A stretch of 45,284 bases of DNA, taken from assembly GCF_016744625.1 (NCBI RefSeq), contig NZ_JADGDZ010000021.1, positions 1 through 45,284 of the forward strand, in the 5' to 3' direction. Under the pieces are notes generated by a model that did not search any database, was not told the origin of the DNA, and saw only the letters and a list, made by a program, of their open reading frames with translations. Positions 8,864 through 16,939 of the stretch are shown here, in pieces; positions within the stretch are counted from its first letter, which is position 1, and each line of letters opens with the position of its first letter. A program made the position numbers and the translations under genes. The DNA comes from Winogradskyella sp. GTDB lineage: Bacteria; Bacteroidota; Bacteroidia; Flavobacteriales; Flavobacteriaceae.

Positions 8864-9562
8864 ATGTCAAAGACACTCTCCAATAAATCTAACTTACAAA
8901 TATTACATGAAGACAACCATATTATCATAGTAAACAAACGTGCTGGTGATATTGTACAAGGTGACAAAACTGGAGATAAACCCTTGAGCGAGGTTGTAAA
9001 ATCTTATTTAAAAGAGAAATACAATAAAGAAGGAAACGTATATCTTGGTGTTGTACATCGCTTAGATAGACCAACAACAGGTATTATTTTGTTTTCAAAG
9101 ACAAGTAAAGCATTGCCTCGATTAAATAAATTGTTTGCAGAACGAACTGCTAAAAAAGCATATTGGGCTTTAGTAAAAAATGAACCACCTAAATCTAAAG
9201 ACACACTTGTACATTGGTTAAAAAAGAACCCGAAAAATAATAAATCTACAGCATATTGTAAAGAGGTAGATGGCAGTAAAAAAGCTATTTTACATTACCA
9301 AATTATTAAAAAACTTGATAATTTCTTTCTCTTAGAAATTGACTTAGAAACAGGAAGGCATCATCAAATACGCACACAATTAGCATCGATTGGCTGCCCA
9401 ATTAAAGGAGATTTGAAATATGGTTTTGATCGCAGTAATAAAGATGCAAGTATCAGTTTACATGCCAGAACATTGCGATTTGTGCACCCTGTAAAAAAAG
9501 AAGACATTAATATTACAGCGCCATTACCTAAAAATCCTTTGTGGAATGCTTGTACAATTTAA
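8864..9562 (+). CDS. RluA-family RNA pseudouridine synthase
   Basis: The 232-residue enzyme isomerises uridine to pseudouridine in rRNA or tRNA. The catalytic motif HRLDRPTTGIILFSK contains the family's essential Asp. The C-terminal ETGRHHQIRTQLASIGCPIKGDLKYG motif is also typical. There is no N-terminal S4 domain, as in the short RluA/TruC-like branch, so the target site cannot be named. The start at 8864 gives a sensible N-terminus (LQILHEDNHIIIVNKRAGD). Its stop overlaps the stop of the convergent histidine kinase gene by four bases (9559-9562), with no terminator between them. Confidence 0.92.
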   Translation: MSKTLSNKSNLQILHEDNHIIIVNKRAGDIVQGDKTGDKPLSEVVKSYLKEKYNKEGNVYLGVVHRLDRPTTGIILFSKTSKALPRLNKLFAERTAKKAYWALVKNEPPKSKDTLVHWLKKNPKNNKSTAYCKEVDGSKKAILHYQIIKKLDNFFLLEIDLETGRHHQIRTQLASIGCPIKGDLKYGFDRSNKDASISLHARTLRFVHPVKKEDINITAPLPKNPLWNACTI

Positions 9563-10383
9563 ATTGTTTTGTAAGGATAAACTAAGTTGAGGGTTGTCCC
9601 TTTTTCTGGCTGAGATTCTAACTGAAATTTAGCATTAATCAATTCAGCTCTTTTCTTCATATTAATTAAACCAGAACCTTTTTCTGCTGAAGCAATATCA
9701 AAACCAATACCGTCATCTTCTGTAATAATTTCTAGTTTATCTTCAAGATAATTCACAGCAACTTTTAAATTTTTGGCTTCAGCATATTTTAAAGTATTAG
9801 AGAAAAACTCTTGAAGAATACGAAATAAAATAACCTCATCTTTTTTGTTTTCAAAATTCACCTTCTCACCAGATATAGTAGCACTAGATTGAATTAAGCC
9901 CGTTTTGTTTAAGCGTTGTATTTCGTTTTTAACAGTAGCATCAAAACCTAAATTAAAAATAACATCACTATTTAGAGATTTTGACAAGGCTCTTACCTCT
10001 GCCAAAGTCTCTTTTAAAGCTTCAGAAGCATTATCTACTTTAGATTTTACTTCGTCTTTTACAATTTTTTCCACAGCATTCATTTGCATTGTAGCTACTG
10101 CGAGCAGTTGTCCTACATTATCATGCAACTCTCTACCAACATGCTTTAGAGTTTCTTCTTGAATCTCTTGTTGGGTTTTGACAAGTTCTTCATCGAATTT
10201 TTGTTGTTGCTTAAATTTATCTAACAAAAGTTGATTTTTACGTCGTTGAAATGTTATAAAAAATACGACAAAAACAACAAGCAATGCCAAAATAAAAAAA
10301 ATGACATAAGAAATTAGAGCTATTTGCTCATTACTAATTTCCTCTTGTGAAATAGTGAATATAAAAATGCAAATGTGTAGCAT
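9559..10383 (-). CDS. Sensor histidine kinase, HisKA_3/NarL type
   Basis: The 274-residue kinase has one predicted membrane helix (about 21-45), a coiled coil rich in K, Q and E (48-80), a HisKA_3 dimerisation domain and a HATPase domain. The phosphoacceptor is His87 in GRELHDNVGQLLA. The N-box is FRILQEFFSNTLKYAEA (Asn196), and G-boxes are DDGIGF (about 223-228) and GSGLINM (about 236-242). Such kinases normally signal to LuxR-type response regulators, but none is encoded next to it. It has almost no periplasmic sensor domain, so input probably comes through the membrane partner upstream. The start at 10383 overlaps that gene by 64 bases; no later ATG occurs before the membrane helix. Confidence 0.88.
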   Translation of the reverse strand: MLHICIFIFTISQEEISNEQIALISYVIFFILALLVVFVVFFITFQRRKNQLLLDKFKQQQKFDEELVKTQQEIQEETLKHVGRELHDNVGQLLAVATMQMNAVEKIVKDEVKSKVDNASEALKETLAEVRALSKSLNSDVIFNLGFDATVKNEIQRLNKTGLIQSSATISGEKVNFENKKDEVILFRILQEFFSNTLKYAEAKNLKVAVNYLEDKLEIITEDDGIGFDIASAEKGSGLINMKKRAELINAKFQLESQPEKGTTLNLVYPYKTI

Positions 10384-11027
10384 GAATAAAGTAGTATATT
10401 AAAAGTATCAAGAAAAATCCCCCTAAAAGCTATAAAATCGTCATTACCAAACCTATAGTATTCGTCAAAAATAAATAATGGTGTTAAACAAATATGCCAT
10501 AACATTATAGCCAAACTAATATAAAATACATGTGATTTATAAAAATCTAAAAACTGTTCACTTTGAATTAATTCTCGCAAATACAATAATACCATAATAA
10601 ATATTGCAAAAGTCTGAACTGCTAAATCATATGGAATTGACATTATAAAAAACTCACCAGTTAGAACAAAAAACCAAATTGAAAAAATTGAGCAAGCAAT
10701 AATAATGAGCTTTATAATCTTTTGGGATGTAGAATTATCGATGTTTCTAATAACAAACATCCCAATTAAGATTAATGATACAAAATTATAAATGTTATAA
10801 AGCCAAGTATTTCTAAAAAACACCGAGTTTTCAATCCAATTAATTAATGGAGTATCAAAATACTCATATAAATAGGTGTACATTGAAAGTGTTTCGACAA
10901 AAACAGTAAACCATAAATACCAAACAAATGGTTTTACTGAATTATCTTTGGTTTTTAACCAATAATAAGAACCTGACAATGCAGCCACCAATTCAAGATA
11001 ATGGAAAAGCATTTGAAAATCAAACAT
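10320..11027 (-). CDS. Polytopic membrane protein coupled to the histidine kinase
   Basis: I do not recognise a named family. The 235-residue protein has about seven hydrophobic segments (near residues 6-24, 33-52, 75-95, 105-124, 128-148, 165-187 and 203-225) and is rich in aromatic residues, with a short basic tail (HKRKLVMSK). There is no obvious transport or enzyme motif. Its 3' end overlaps the histidine kinase gene by 64 bases, so the two are very probably translated together. I infer that it senses a signal in the membrane for the kinase, which has no real extracellular domain of its own. Upstream lie two small paralogous proteins in the same apparent operon (31-base gap). Confidence 0.75.
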   Translation of the reverse strand: MFDFQMLFHYLELVAALSGSYYWLKTKDNSVKPFVWYLWFTVFVETLSMYTYLYEYFDTPLINWIENSVFFRNTWLYNIYNFVSLILIGMFVIRNIDNSTSQKIIKLIIIACSIFSIWFFVLTGEFFIMSIPYDLAVQTFAIFIMVLLYLRELIQSEQFLDFYKSHVFYISLAIMLWHICLTPLFIFDEYYRFGNDDFIAFRGIFLDTFNILLYSCYTFAFLYSLFHKRKLVMSK

Positions 11028-11058
11028 TTACAAACCACATAATTTTATTTAAAAAGGC

Positions 11059-11574
11059 TTATTGAGGGTAATTATGACTTGGTGGCTTACCATGACCACC
11101 TAAATTTAAACCATCAGAACCTGTTAAATCTCCACCTCCTTGTGGTATGTAAAACATACTACCTTCGGATGTATTTTTATAACCAGTAGGAATAAAAAAC
11201 ATAGTTGTCAAACCAGTTTCTCCATCAATATCTGGATAAGCACCTAAATAGATACGTAAACCATCCATAGTATAACCTTGCTCGCCTGCCTGATTTTCTG
11301 CATAATTAATATAGTTCTGAATGTTTTCTAAAGACCACCAAGACGATCTACTATCACCACCATCTGCAGATTTTCTGTAAAGCGAATCATTAATAATTCG
11401 ATGTTTTACATTATAAGCAGTATCTAGTATGCTTGCTTCTTTTGGTGTAATAATTCCTTTGAGAGTAGTTAGTGGAGGTTCTGAGGTCACCTCCATTTGG
11501 TCATTACAGCAATAATAATACATTGCTAAGGCTCCTAAGATAATTCCTAGAATGAGTAATCCTAAATTTTTCAT
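11059..11574 (-). CDS. Membrane-anchored protein with GLNLGGHGKPPS tail (paralogue A)
   Basis: The family is unknown to me. The 171-residue product has an N-terminal hydrophobic anchor (LGLLILGIILGALAMYYYCC, about 4-23) followed by a soluble domain. That domain shares with the next gene upstream G-x-ITP-xx-A, RSSW-x-SL-xx-I, AE-x-QA-x-E-x-GY-x-MDG-x-RIY-x-GAYP, and an almost identical C-terminus (GLNLGGHGKPPSHNYPQ). The two genes are clear paralogues. This copy is anchored and has a longer glycine-rich region (SMFYIPQGGGDLTGSDG) before the tail. The anchor with Cys-Cys is not a good lipobox. It is probably co-transcribed with the soluble paralogue, the 7-TM protein and the histidine kinase. 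Confidence 0.8.
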   Translation of the reverse strand: MKNLGLLILGIILGALAMYYYCCNDQMEVTSEPPLTTLKGIITPKEASILDTAYNVKHRIINDSLYRKSADGGDSRSSWWSLENIQNYINYAENQAGEQGYTMDGLRIYLGAYPDIDGETGLTTMFFIPTGYKNTSEGSMFYIPQGGGDLTGSDGLNLGGHGKPPSHNYPQ

Positions 11575-11610
11575 AATAAGTCGTTTGAATTAATTAATAG
11601 CTGTTTTTAA

Positions 11611-12000
11611 TTATTGAGGATAGTTCGCACTTGGCGGTTTACCATGTCCTCCCAAATTTAAACCGTTAGCATCAGTTATATCTTGGCTCGAGCCATCACC
11701 TTCTTCACCAATCTTATTAGTTGCAGTAGGGATAATAAATGACGTAGAGTATCCTACTTCACCTTTCACCGTTGGGTAAGCTCCACAATAAATTCGGATG
11801 CCATCCATTTCATAACCTAATTCTTTGGCTTGCTTTTCTGCCAATTCTAAAAATGTCTTAATATCATCTAAAGAATACCAAGAGGATCTGTTATCATCAC
11901 GTTTTGTTATTTCTTTGCTTACAAGTTCACAGCGAGAAGTGTAAGCATCGTTTAAAGTTTTTGCCTGCTCAGGCGTAATTAAACCTTTAGGGTTTTCCAT
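11611..12000 (-). CDS. Soluble protein with GLNLGGHGKPPS tail (paralogue B)
   Basis: The family is unknown to me. The 129-residue product lacks any signal peptide or membrane segment. It aligns along its whole length with the soluble part of the neighbouring 171-residue protein: GLITPEQAK, RSSWYSLDDIKTFLELAEKQ, GYEMDGIRIYCGAYP, TSFIIPTA, and the final GLNLGGHGKPPSANYPQ. Conservation is strongest in the RIY-x-GAYP core and the last 17 residues. So the pair offers one cytoplasmic and one membrane-anchored copy of the same domain. It is the first gene of the minus-strand unit running through the histidine kinase; a possible promoter is at 12073-12100. Confidence 0.8.
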   Translation of the reverse strand: MENPKGLITPEQAKTLNDAYTSRCELVSKEITKRDDNRSSWYSLDDIKTFLELAEKQAKELGYEMDGIRIYCGAYPTVKGEVGYSTSFIIPTATNKIGEEGDGSSQDITDANGLNLGGHGKPPSANYPQ

Positions 12001-12072
12001 TTTTGCTAATTTAAAAAAGTTAGTAGTTAGTTTTTGTTATTAGGGTTGAGGGTAAAGGAATTATTATACTTA

Positions 12073-12100
12073 AAAATATAGAATTTATTGCAGACAACAA
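12073..12100 (-). promoter_or_regulatory. Possible promoter of the small-protein/histidine-kinase unit
   Basis: On the minus strand TTGTTG (12095-12100) is followed after 14-17 bases by TATATTTT (12073-12080), one mismatch from TAnnTTTG. It lies 73 bases upstream of the ATG at 12000. Weak evidence. Confidence 0.3.
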
Positions 12101-12127
12101 GAACTTGCTGTATTTTTTCTTACAACT

Positions 12128-12976
12128 TTATTCTTTTAGTCTGATTTTTAGACTGTTGCTTGTATTTTTCTGACTTAAAATATTGATCGCTTTTTCCGTT
12201 AATTGCAATACTCTAGGGTAACCACCTGTTGTTTGACAATCTCTCATAAGTACAATTAATTGTCCTGAAGGAGTTAACTGAACTGTTCCTGGTAAGACTG
12301 GAGATGTTAGAATTTGATCTAAATTGTTTTTAAAAATTGGCTCTAACTGGTATGCCATTCTACTATTAAGCTTAGAAACTTTAAAACTTGCTTCTAAAAG
12401 CAATTCTTGCCTTTCAATTGGCAGTTTATGGAATTCTGGTCCTTTAAATACATCCAATATATAATCTTCAATAATTTTATAATTATATTTCACATTGGCA
12501 TTTAGGCTCAGTTGGTTACCTTCAAAGCTGTTATACTCTAATGTATCGTCGTTCATAATTCTATTTGTAGTAGTTATTGGTATACACATACTTCTACTAC
12601 CAAGAACCAATTGACTCAAAAAACCATCCTTAACAGCTAAATAACTTCTAAACCCACTAATCAATCTACCAAAACTTAGTATATCATTGGCTTTAATTGA
12701 AATACTCGTATTCATTTTAATTGTAATACTATTAAGTTTTGGTTGCATATCTGCTCCAGAAATAGCAATTAGAGTAGGCTCTAAAAACTGCAATACAGGA
12801 CCAGTCATTGTTATTTCTAATAAAGCAGCATCTATAGCATTACCAATAATTGCATTTGCAAACTGACTCGAATACAAATCCATTGCACCAGAAACTGACA
12901 CACCATAATCTCTTTGTCCAAAACGACCCGCATCTTGTACACTTGTATAAAAACCAGATTTTATAATCTTAAGCAT
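12128..12976 (-). CDS. pxpC: 5-oxoprolinase subunit PxpC (KipA/AHS2 family)
   Basis: The 282-residue protein belongs to the AHS2 / biotin-dependent carboxyltransferase-like family. With PxpA and PxpB it forms the bacterial ATP-dependent 5-oxoprolinase, which opens 5-oxoproline to glutamate in the cytoplasm. Visible marks are the N-terminal GFYTSVQDAGRFGQRDYGVS with VSGAMD, LLEITMTGP, IAISGADMQPKLN, and the C-terminal QTTGGYPRVLQL. The start codon overlaps the end of pxpB by 8 bases, showing translational coupling. At 282 residues it is close to the usual length (B. subtilis KipA is somewhat longer). It is the last gene of the five-gene operon. Confidence 0.92.
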   Translation of the reverse strand: MLKIIKSGFYTSVQDAGRFGQRDYGVSVSGAMDLYSSQFANAIIGNAIDAALLEITMTGPVLQFLEPTLIAISGADMQPKLNSITIKMNTSISIKANDILSFGRLISGFRSYLAVKDGFLSQLVLGSRSMCIPITTTNRIMNDDTLEYNSFEGNQLSLNANVKYNYKIIEDYILDVFKGPEFHKLPIERQELLLEASFKVSKLNSRMAYQLEPIFKNNLDQILTSPVLPGTVQLTPSGQLIVLMRDCQTTGGYPRVLQLTEKAINILSQKNTSNSLKIRLKE

Positions 12977-13700
12977 TAATAGCAGTTGATTTTAATTGAT
13001 ATTTTGAATTATTTACAGCATTTAGGATGTCTCCATACTCTGATTTTTCAATAGAAACAAACTTTACTTTATCACCAGCTTTAATAAAACATGGAGGATT
13101 TTGGTTAGCACAAAATAACTCAATAGGTGAATTTCCAATAATATGCCAACCACCTGGACTATCTTGTGGGTAGATTCCAGTTTGTTGCCCTCCAATCGCA
13201 ACAGCCCCTTTCCTCACATTAAGACTTGGTGTTGTTTTGCGATCTAAAAACAGTTTTGAATCTAAGCCTCCTAAGTATAAAAATCCAGGTAAAAATCCTA
13301 TAAAAAAAACAGTGTAAACAGGTTTGAAATGCAGCTTAATAATTTCAGGTTTTGAAAGATTTTTCACACTTGAAAATCTCTCCAAATCAATTCCAAATTC
13401 ATCATCATAACATACTGGTATCTCCCAAATCGAAGACTCATTATATTCAGATTTATTTTGTTGTAAAAACAATGCTTTTAGTTTTAAAAATTCATTATTG
13501 ATGTTATCAATAGTGAATTCATAAACAATTAATATTGAATTATATGTAGTTATTACTTCAGTTTTTTGTTTAATATAATTATCTTGAATAATCTTTTTGA
13601 AATTCAAAATATTCTTCAGCATTAAATCATCAATAATCGTTGGCCATTCTATTAAAATAGAACGTTCATTGAATTGCGAATATTGAAGCTCGTAGGTCAT
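12969..13700 (-). CDS. pxpB: 5-oxoprolinase subunit PxpB (KipI/AHS1 family)
   Basis: The 243-residue protein is the AHS1-family partner of PxpC. Key stretches are IPVCYD, the glycine-rich GFLPGFLYLGGLD, the Arg-rich RKTTPSLNVRKGAVAIGG, and GIYPQDSPGGWHIIGNSP. These are family hallmarks of KipI-type proteins. B. subtilis KipI also inhibits the sporulation kinase KinA; that role is not expected in a flavobacterium. It begins 7 bases after the pxpA stop and overlaps pxpC by 8 bases, so A, B and C should be made in matched amounts. Confidence 0.93.
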   Translation of the reverse strand: MTYELQYSQFNERSILIEWPTIIDDLMLKNILNFKKIIQDNYIKQKTEVITTYNSILIVYEFTIDNINNEFLKLKALFLQQNKSEYNESSIWEIPVCYDDEFGIDLERFSSVKNLSKPEIIKLHFKPVYTVFFIGFLPGFLYLGGLDSKLFLDRKTTPSLNVRKGAVAIGGQQTGIYPQDSPGGWHIIGNSPIELFCANQNPPCFIKAGDKVKFVSIEKSEYGDILNAVNNSKYQLKSTAINA

Positions 13701-13707
13701 AAAATTA

Positions 13708-14451
13708 CTATTGAATTTTGATTCTATTTTTTGGTAATTCTAGGTTCAAATATTTTAGAATTTCTATTGCATTTTTAGTATCACCATGCACACATAAAGT
13801 TGATGCTTTTATTGACACTTCTACTCCACTTATTGTTTTTATTTTTTGATACTTTATCATTCTTAAAACATGTTGCAAAATAGCATCTTTATTACTCAAT
13901 AATGCATTATCGTTTTTTCTAGACACTAACGATAAGTCTTCATTATAATTTCTATCAGCAAAACCTTCATAAATCACTTCTATGTTTTCATTCTTTGCTA
14001 TTTCAGAAATAATTGAATTGTAAGGAGCATAAAGTTTTACTGGTTGTTCCATTCTTTTTATAACATTCACTATTACTTTTGCAGTTTTCTCGTTTTTTGC
14101 TGCTAAATTATATAGTGCTCCATGTGGCTTTATATGATTTAAAACTACACCTTGTTCTTCAGCTATATACTTTAAGACTAAAGTCTGACTTAATATACTC
14201 ACATATAAATCAACATCTGAAATATCAAAAACAACTCGTCCAAAGTTTACCTTATCAGGAAAAGATGGATGAGCTCCGATTTTTACATTATGCTTTTTAG
14301 CAAGTCTTACAGCTTCTCTCATGGTATAATCATCACCAGCATGTCCTTCGCAAGCAATATTACAAGATGATAAATATGGCATAATCTCAGATTCATTATC
14401 TATACCTTCACCAACATCTGCATTAATATCTATCTGAAACGTTTCTGCCAT
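13708..14451 (-). CDS. pxpA: 5-oxoprolinase subunit PxpA (LamB/YcsF family)
   Basis: The 247-residue LamB/YcsF protein has the family start IDINADVGEG, followed by ISSCNIAC-like LSSCNIACEGHAGD, KIGAHPSFPDKVNFGR, IKPHGALYN and the closing CVHGDT. It is the core subunit of the PxpABC 5-oxoprolinase. In many relatives the stretch after CNIAC reads 'G-x-HAGD'; here it is CEGHAGDDYTM, a normal variant. Its ATG directly abuts the stop of the Nramp-like gene, with no spacer. This is a near-exact counterpart of the ycsF-ycsG adjacency in the B. subtilis kip operon, though in the opposite order. Confidence 0.95.
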   Translation of the reverse strand: MAETFQIDINADVGEGIDNESEIMPYLSSCNIACEGHAGDDYTMREAVRLAKKHNVKIGAHPSFPDKVNFGRVVFDISDVDLYVSILSQTLVLKYIAEEQGVVLNHIKPHGALYNLAAKNEKTAKVIVNVIKRMEQPVKLYAPYNSIISEIAKNENIEVIYEGFADRNYNEDLSLVSRKNDNALLSNKDAILQHVLRMIKYQKIKTISGVEVSIKASTLCVHGDTKNAIEILKYLNLELPKNRIKIQ

Positions 14452-15678
14452 TTATATTAATTTAAAAACACTAAGAACACCTTTCACACCTAAAAATATA
14501 GTGATTACCAGAATTACTATTCCAAATACATTCTGAAGCTTTGAGTTCTTATAGGTTCCAAGTACAGAAGATCTATTCATTACCCAAAGTAAAAAGCCTG
14601 CAATTACAGGTAACAACATACCATTAGCAACTTGAGCAAACTTTATAATCTCAATAGATTTAAATCCTATTGTAGAAAACAAAACTCCTAATCCTAAAAT
14701 AAACATCCAGACCGCTCTAAACTTTACTGACTTTAAATTCGTTGACCAACCCAAACAACCACTTGCCACAAAAGCTGCGGCTAAAGGTGCTGTTATTGCA
14801 CTTGTAATTCCTGCTGCAAACAAACCAATAGCAAGAAAATATTTGGCATAAGCACCAAATAATGGTTCTAAACCTTTAGCTAAATCAGAAGCATTAGAAA
14901 TCTCTATGTCTGTAATTGAAGAAGCAGAAATAATAATACACATAGACACAATACCTCCTAAAACCACGGCAACAATGGTATCTTTTTTCGCAAAGCCTAA
15001 ATCGCTCTTGTCTTTCCACTTTGTTTTAGCTAGTGACGCATGTAAGAATAGATTATAAGGTACTACTGTAGTTCCTATCAATGCGATAATAGTTAAAATA
15101 CTACCTTCTGGGAATTTTGGAATAACTATACTCTTAACAATTTGGATTAGGTTTGGCTTGGTAATAATGGCTGTTGTTAAAAACGCTATGCTCATCAGTA
15201 TCACAAGAAACACTAAAGCTTTCTCTAATACTTTATAGTTTCCTATATATAACAATACAAAGGCTACAAAACCAATAATTAAACTCATAATATTGAGTTT
15301 TAAGGTTCCTAATTCAATTATAGGGTTTCCAAATAAAGTTTGCATACCCAAAGCACCACCACTAATGTTTCCTGCTTCATATGCGGCATTACCAATAACT
15401 ATCGCACTTAATATTAAGAGAATTGCAAAACCTCTTAGTGCTGGATGTTTTATTTCTAATCTTATAACCTCAGATAATCCTTTTTGAGAAACGATTCCTA
15501 AACGCGCTGCCATTTCTTGAAGCACAATGGTTGCTAAAACAGATAACACCATTGCCCATAATAAGGCATATCCAAAATTAACGCCTGCTAGCGTGCAGAC
15601 CGTAACTGTTCCTGGGCCAATAAAAGCTGCAGCCACCAACGGACCTGGTCCGATATTCTTGAAGAAATTCCTTATCAT
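14452..15678 (-). CDS. Nramp-family transporter lacking the metal-binding motifs
   Basis: The 408-residue membrane protein has the Nramp (LeuT-like) fold, with about eleven helices. Canonical Nramp metal transporters carry DPGN in TM1 and MPH-N in TM6. Here TM1 reads GPGT (about 21-24) and TM6 reads VPYN (about 206-209), so the Asp, Asn and Met metal ligands are gone. Flanking Nramp sequence (FGYALLWAMVLS, NLFLHASLAKTKW) is otherwise intact. In B. subtilis the Nramp homologue YcsG sits in the same operon as the 5-oxoprolinase genes. I infer a 5-oxoproline (or related organic acid) importer, not a metal carrier. Its start overlaps the DUF2891 stop by four bases (ATGA). Confidence 0.85.
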   Translation of the reverse strand: MIRNFFKNIGPGPLVAAAFIGPGTVTVCTLAGVNFGYALLWAMVLSVLATIVLQEMAARLGIVSQKGLSEVIRLEIKHPALRGFAILLILSAIVIGNAAYEAGNISGGALGMQTLFGNPIIELGTLKLNIMSLIIGFVAFVLLYIGNYKVLEKALVFLVILMSIAFLTTAIITKPNLIQIVKSIVIPKFPEGSILTIIALIGTTVVPYNLFLHASLAKTKWKDKSDLGFAKKDTIVAVVLGGIVSMCIIISASSITDIEISNASDLAKGLEPLFGAYAKYFLAIGLFAAGITSAITAPLAAAFVASGCLGWSTNLKSVKFRAVWMFILGLGVLFSTIGFKSIEIIKFAQVANGMLLPVIAGFLLWVMNRSSVLGTYKNSKLQNVFGIVILVITIFLGVKGVLSVFKLI

Positions 15679-16781
15679 TTATCAATTGAATTCAATGCAT
15701 AAATAGCAAAACTACCCAACCAATGCCCACCTTCATAACTATCATCAACAATACTCGGTAATGAATAATTAATGTGTTGATTAGCTACATTTGTAAGATG
15801 TTTATATTCTGGCAAGTCTTTAGCTATGTAGTTGAGACTCCAAGCTCTCGAAAAATTGACGCCGTCTAAATGAACCAATTTCCCATCTGTTCTATCTGAA
15901 ACTTCACCAACAGCTAACTCAAAATTTTTATTATTCAACTCTGGCATAAAATCATTTATCCAAAGTTTAAAATCTTTATTAGACAATACACGTTTTAAGA
16001 GAGCTGCCTCTTCTAAACAAGGTGATAAAAAATCGAAGCCGCCTGGCTCCCATTTTATAGGACAACCTTTATCATTAGCATAAAAATCTTTAGCTCTATT
16101 TTCAATTAAAGTTTTTAATTCATTATGATTCACAGCAACCGCATAATCATAAGCAAAGCCTAATCCAAAAGCTGTGTTTGGATGCTCACCTACTCGTATT
16201 GGATAATTGAGTTTAGGCAAAAACTCTAAATATTTATTGACAATCAAATTTGTCATTGGTTGTAGGCTAGTCTCTAACTCTCTTGCTGTTTTAGTATTCC
16301 ATGTATGCAATTCTTCAGCAAGCTTTAACAACCATGCCCAACCGTAAGTACGCTCAAAGGATTTATTGTATTTGCCTTCAAAATATAAGAGCTCTAGCTC
16401 TATGTTTTCTTTAGATATATTCTGAAGTAGTTTTTGTTGAATTTCAGCCTTATTCTCTAACTCAGGAAAATTCTTCAATAAACTCACTAAACTCCAATGT
16501 CCATGAACTGCCGAATGCCAATCAAAACAACCATAAAAAGCTGGATGTAATTCTTTTGGTGATTTTAAATCTGAATCACTTCCAATAGTTTGATTCAGCT
16601 TATTAGGATACTCGGTATTCATACACTGTAAAGGTAATTGTGCAAGTCTGTTTGCTTCAACTAAGTTTAAAACAGGAATCGCTGCTATTTCCACCTCTAC
16701 AATAGACTTAGGAGATTCATTCTTAGTATCATTGCAACTCAAAATCAATAGACCAAATAGCACTAGAAAATAGTTTTTCAT
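15675..16781 (-). CDS. DUF2891 family lipoprotein, first gene of the pxp operon
   Basis: The 368-residue product starts with a lipoprotein signal peptide (MKNYFLVLFGLLILSC, Cys16). It then has DUF2891 features: HPAFYGCFDWHSAVHGHW, a Tyr-Gly-Trp-Ala-Trp block (RTYGWAWLLKLAEEL), GEHPNTAFGLGFAYDYA, EPGGFDFLSPCLEEAALL, HLDGVNFSRAW and GGHWLGSFAIYAL. The His/Trp/Asp-rich pattern suggests an alpha/alpha-barrel hydrolase-like fold, but no activity is known to me. I infer a periplasmic role in supplying 5-oxoproline, for example from N-terminal pyroglutamyl compounds. In-frame starts at 16808 (TTG), 16799 and 16790 are less likely: the first lies in the promoter box and the second at about the expected transcription start. 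Confidence 0.85.
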   Translation of the reverse strand: MKNYFLVLFGLLILSCNDTKNESPKSIVEVEIAAIPVLNLVEANRLAQLPLQCMNTEYPNKLNQTIGSDSDLKSPKELHPAFYGCFDWHSAVHGHWSLVSLLKNFPELENKAEIQQKLLQNISKENIELELLYFEGKYNKSFERTYGWAWLLKLAEELHTWNTKTARELETSLQPMTNLIVNKYLEFLPKLNYPIRVGEHPNTAFGLGFAYDYAVAVNHNELKTLIENRAKDFYANDKGCPIKWEPGGFDFLSPCLEEAALLKRVLSNKDFKLWINDFMPELNNKNFELAVGEVSDRTDGKLVHLDGVNFSRAWSLNYIAKDLPEYKHLTNVANQHINYSLPSIVDDSYEGGHWLGSFAIYALNSIDK

Positions 16782-16805
16782 TAAGCTCATAGTTTTCATC
16801 CATCT

Positions 16806-16835
16806 CAAAAATACAATATTTACTTTTGAAGCAAA
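16806..16835 (-). promoter_or_regulatory. Promoter of the DUF2891-Nramp-pxpABC operon
   Basis: On the minus strand TTTG (16832-16835), an 18-base spacer and TATTTTTG (16806-16813) match both Bacteroidota promoter elements. Transcription should begin near 16800, giving a ~20-base leader to the ATG at 16781. This is the best promoter match in the window. Confidence 0.7.
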
Positions 16836-16939
16836 TGACTAAGAAAAAATAAAATACCTTAACAAACAGTGTCATTTTAATTATTTATCTTTCAAATTCG
16901 ATAGCAAAAACCTAACCTTAATCTATAATAAGCCATTAG

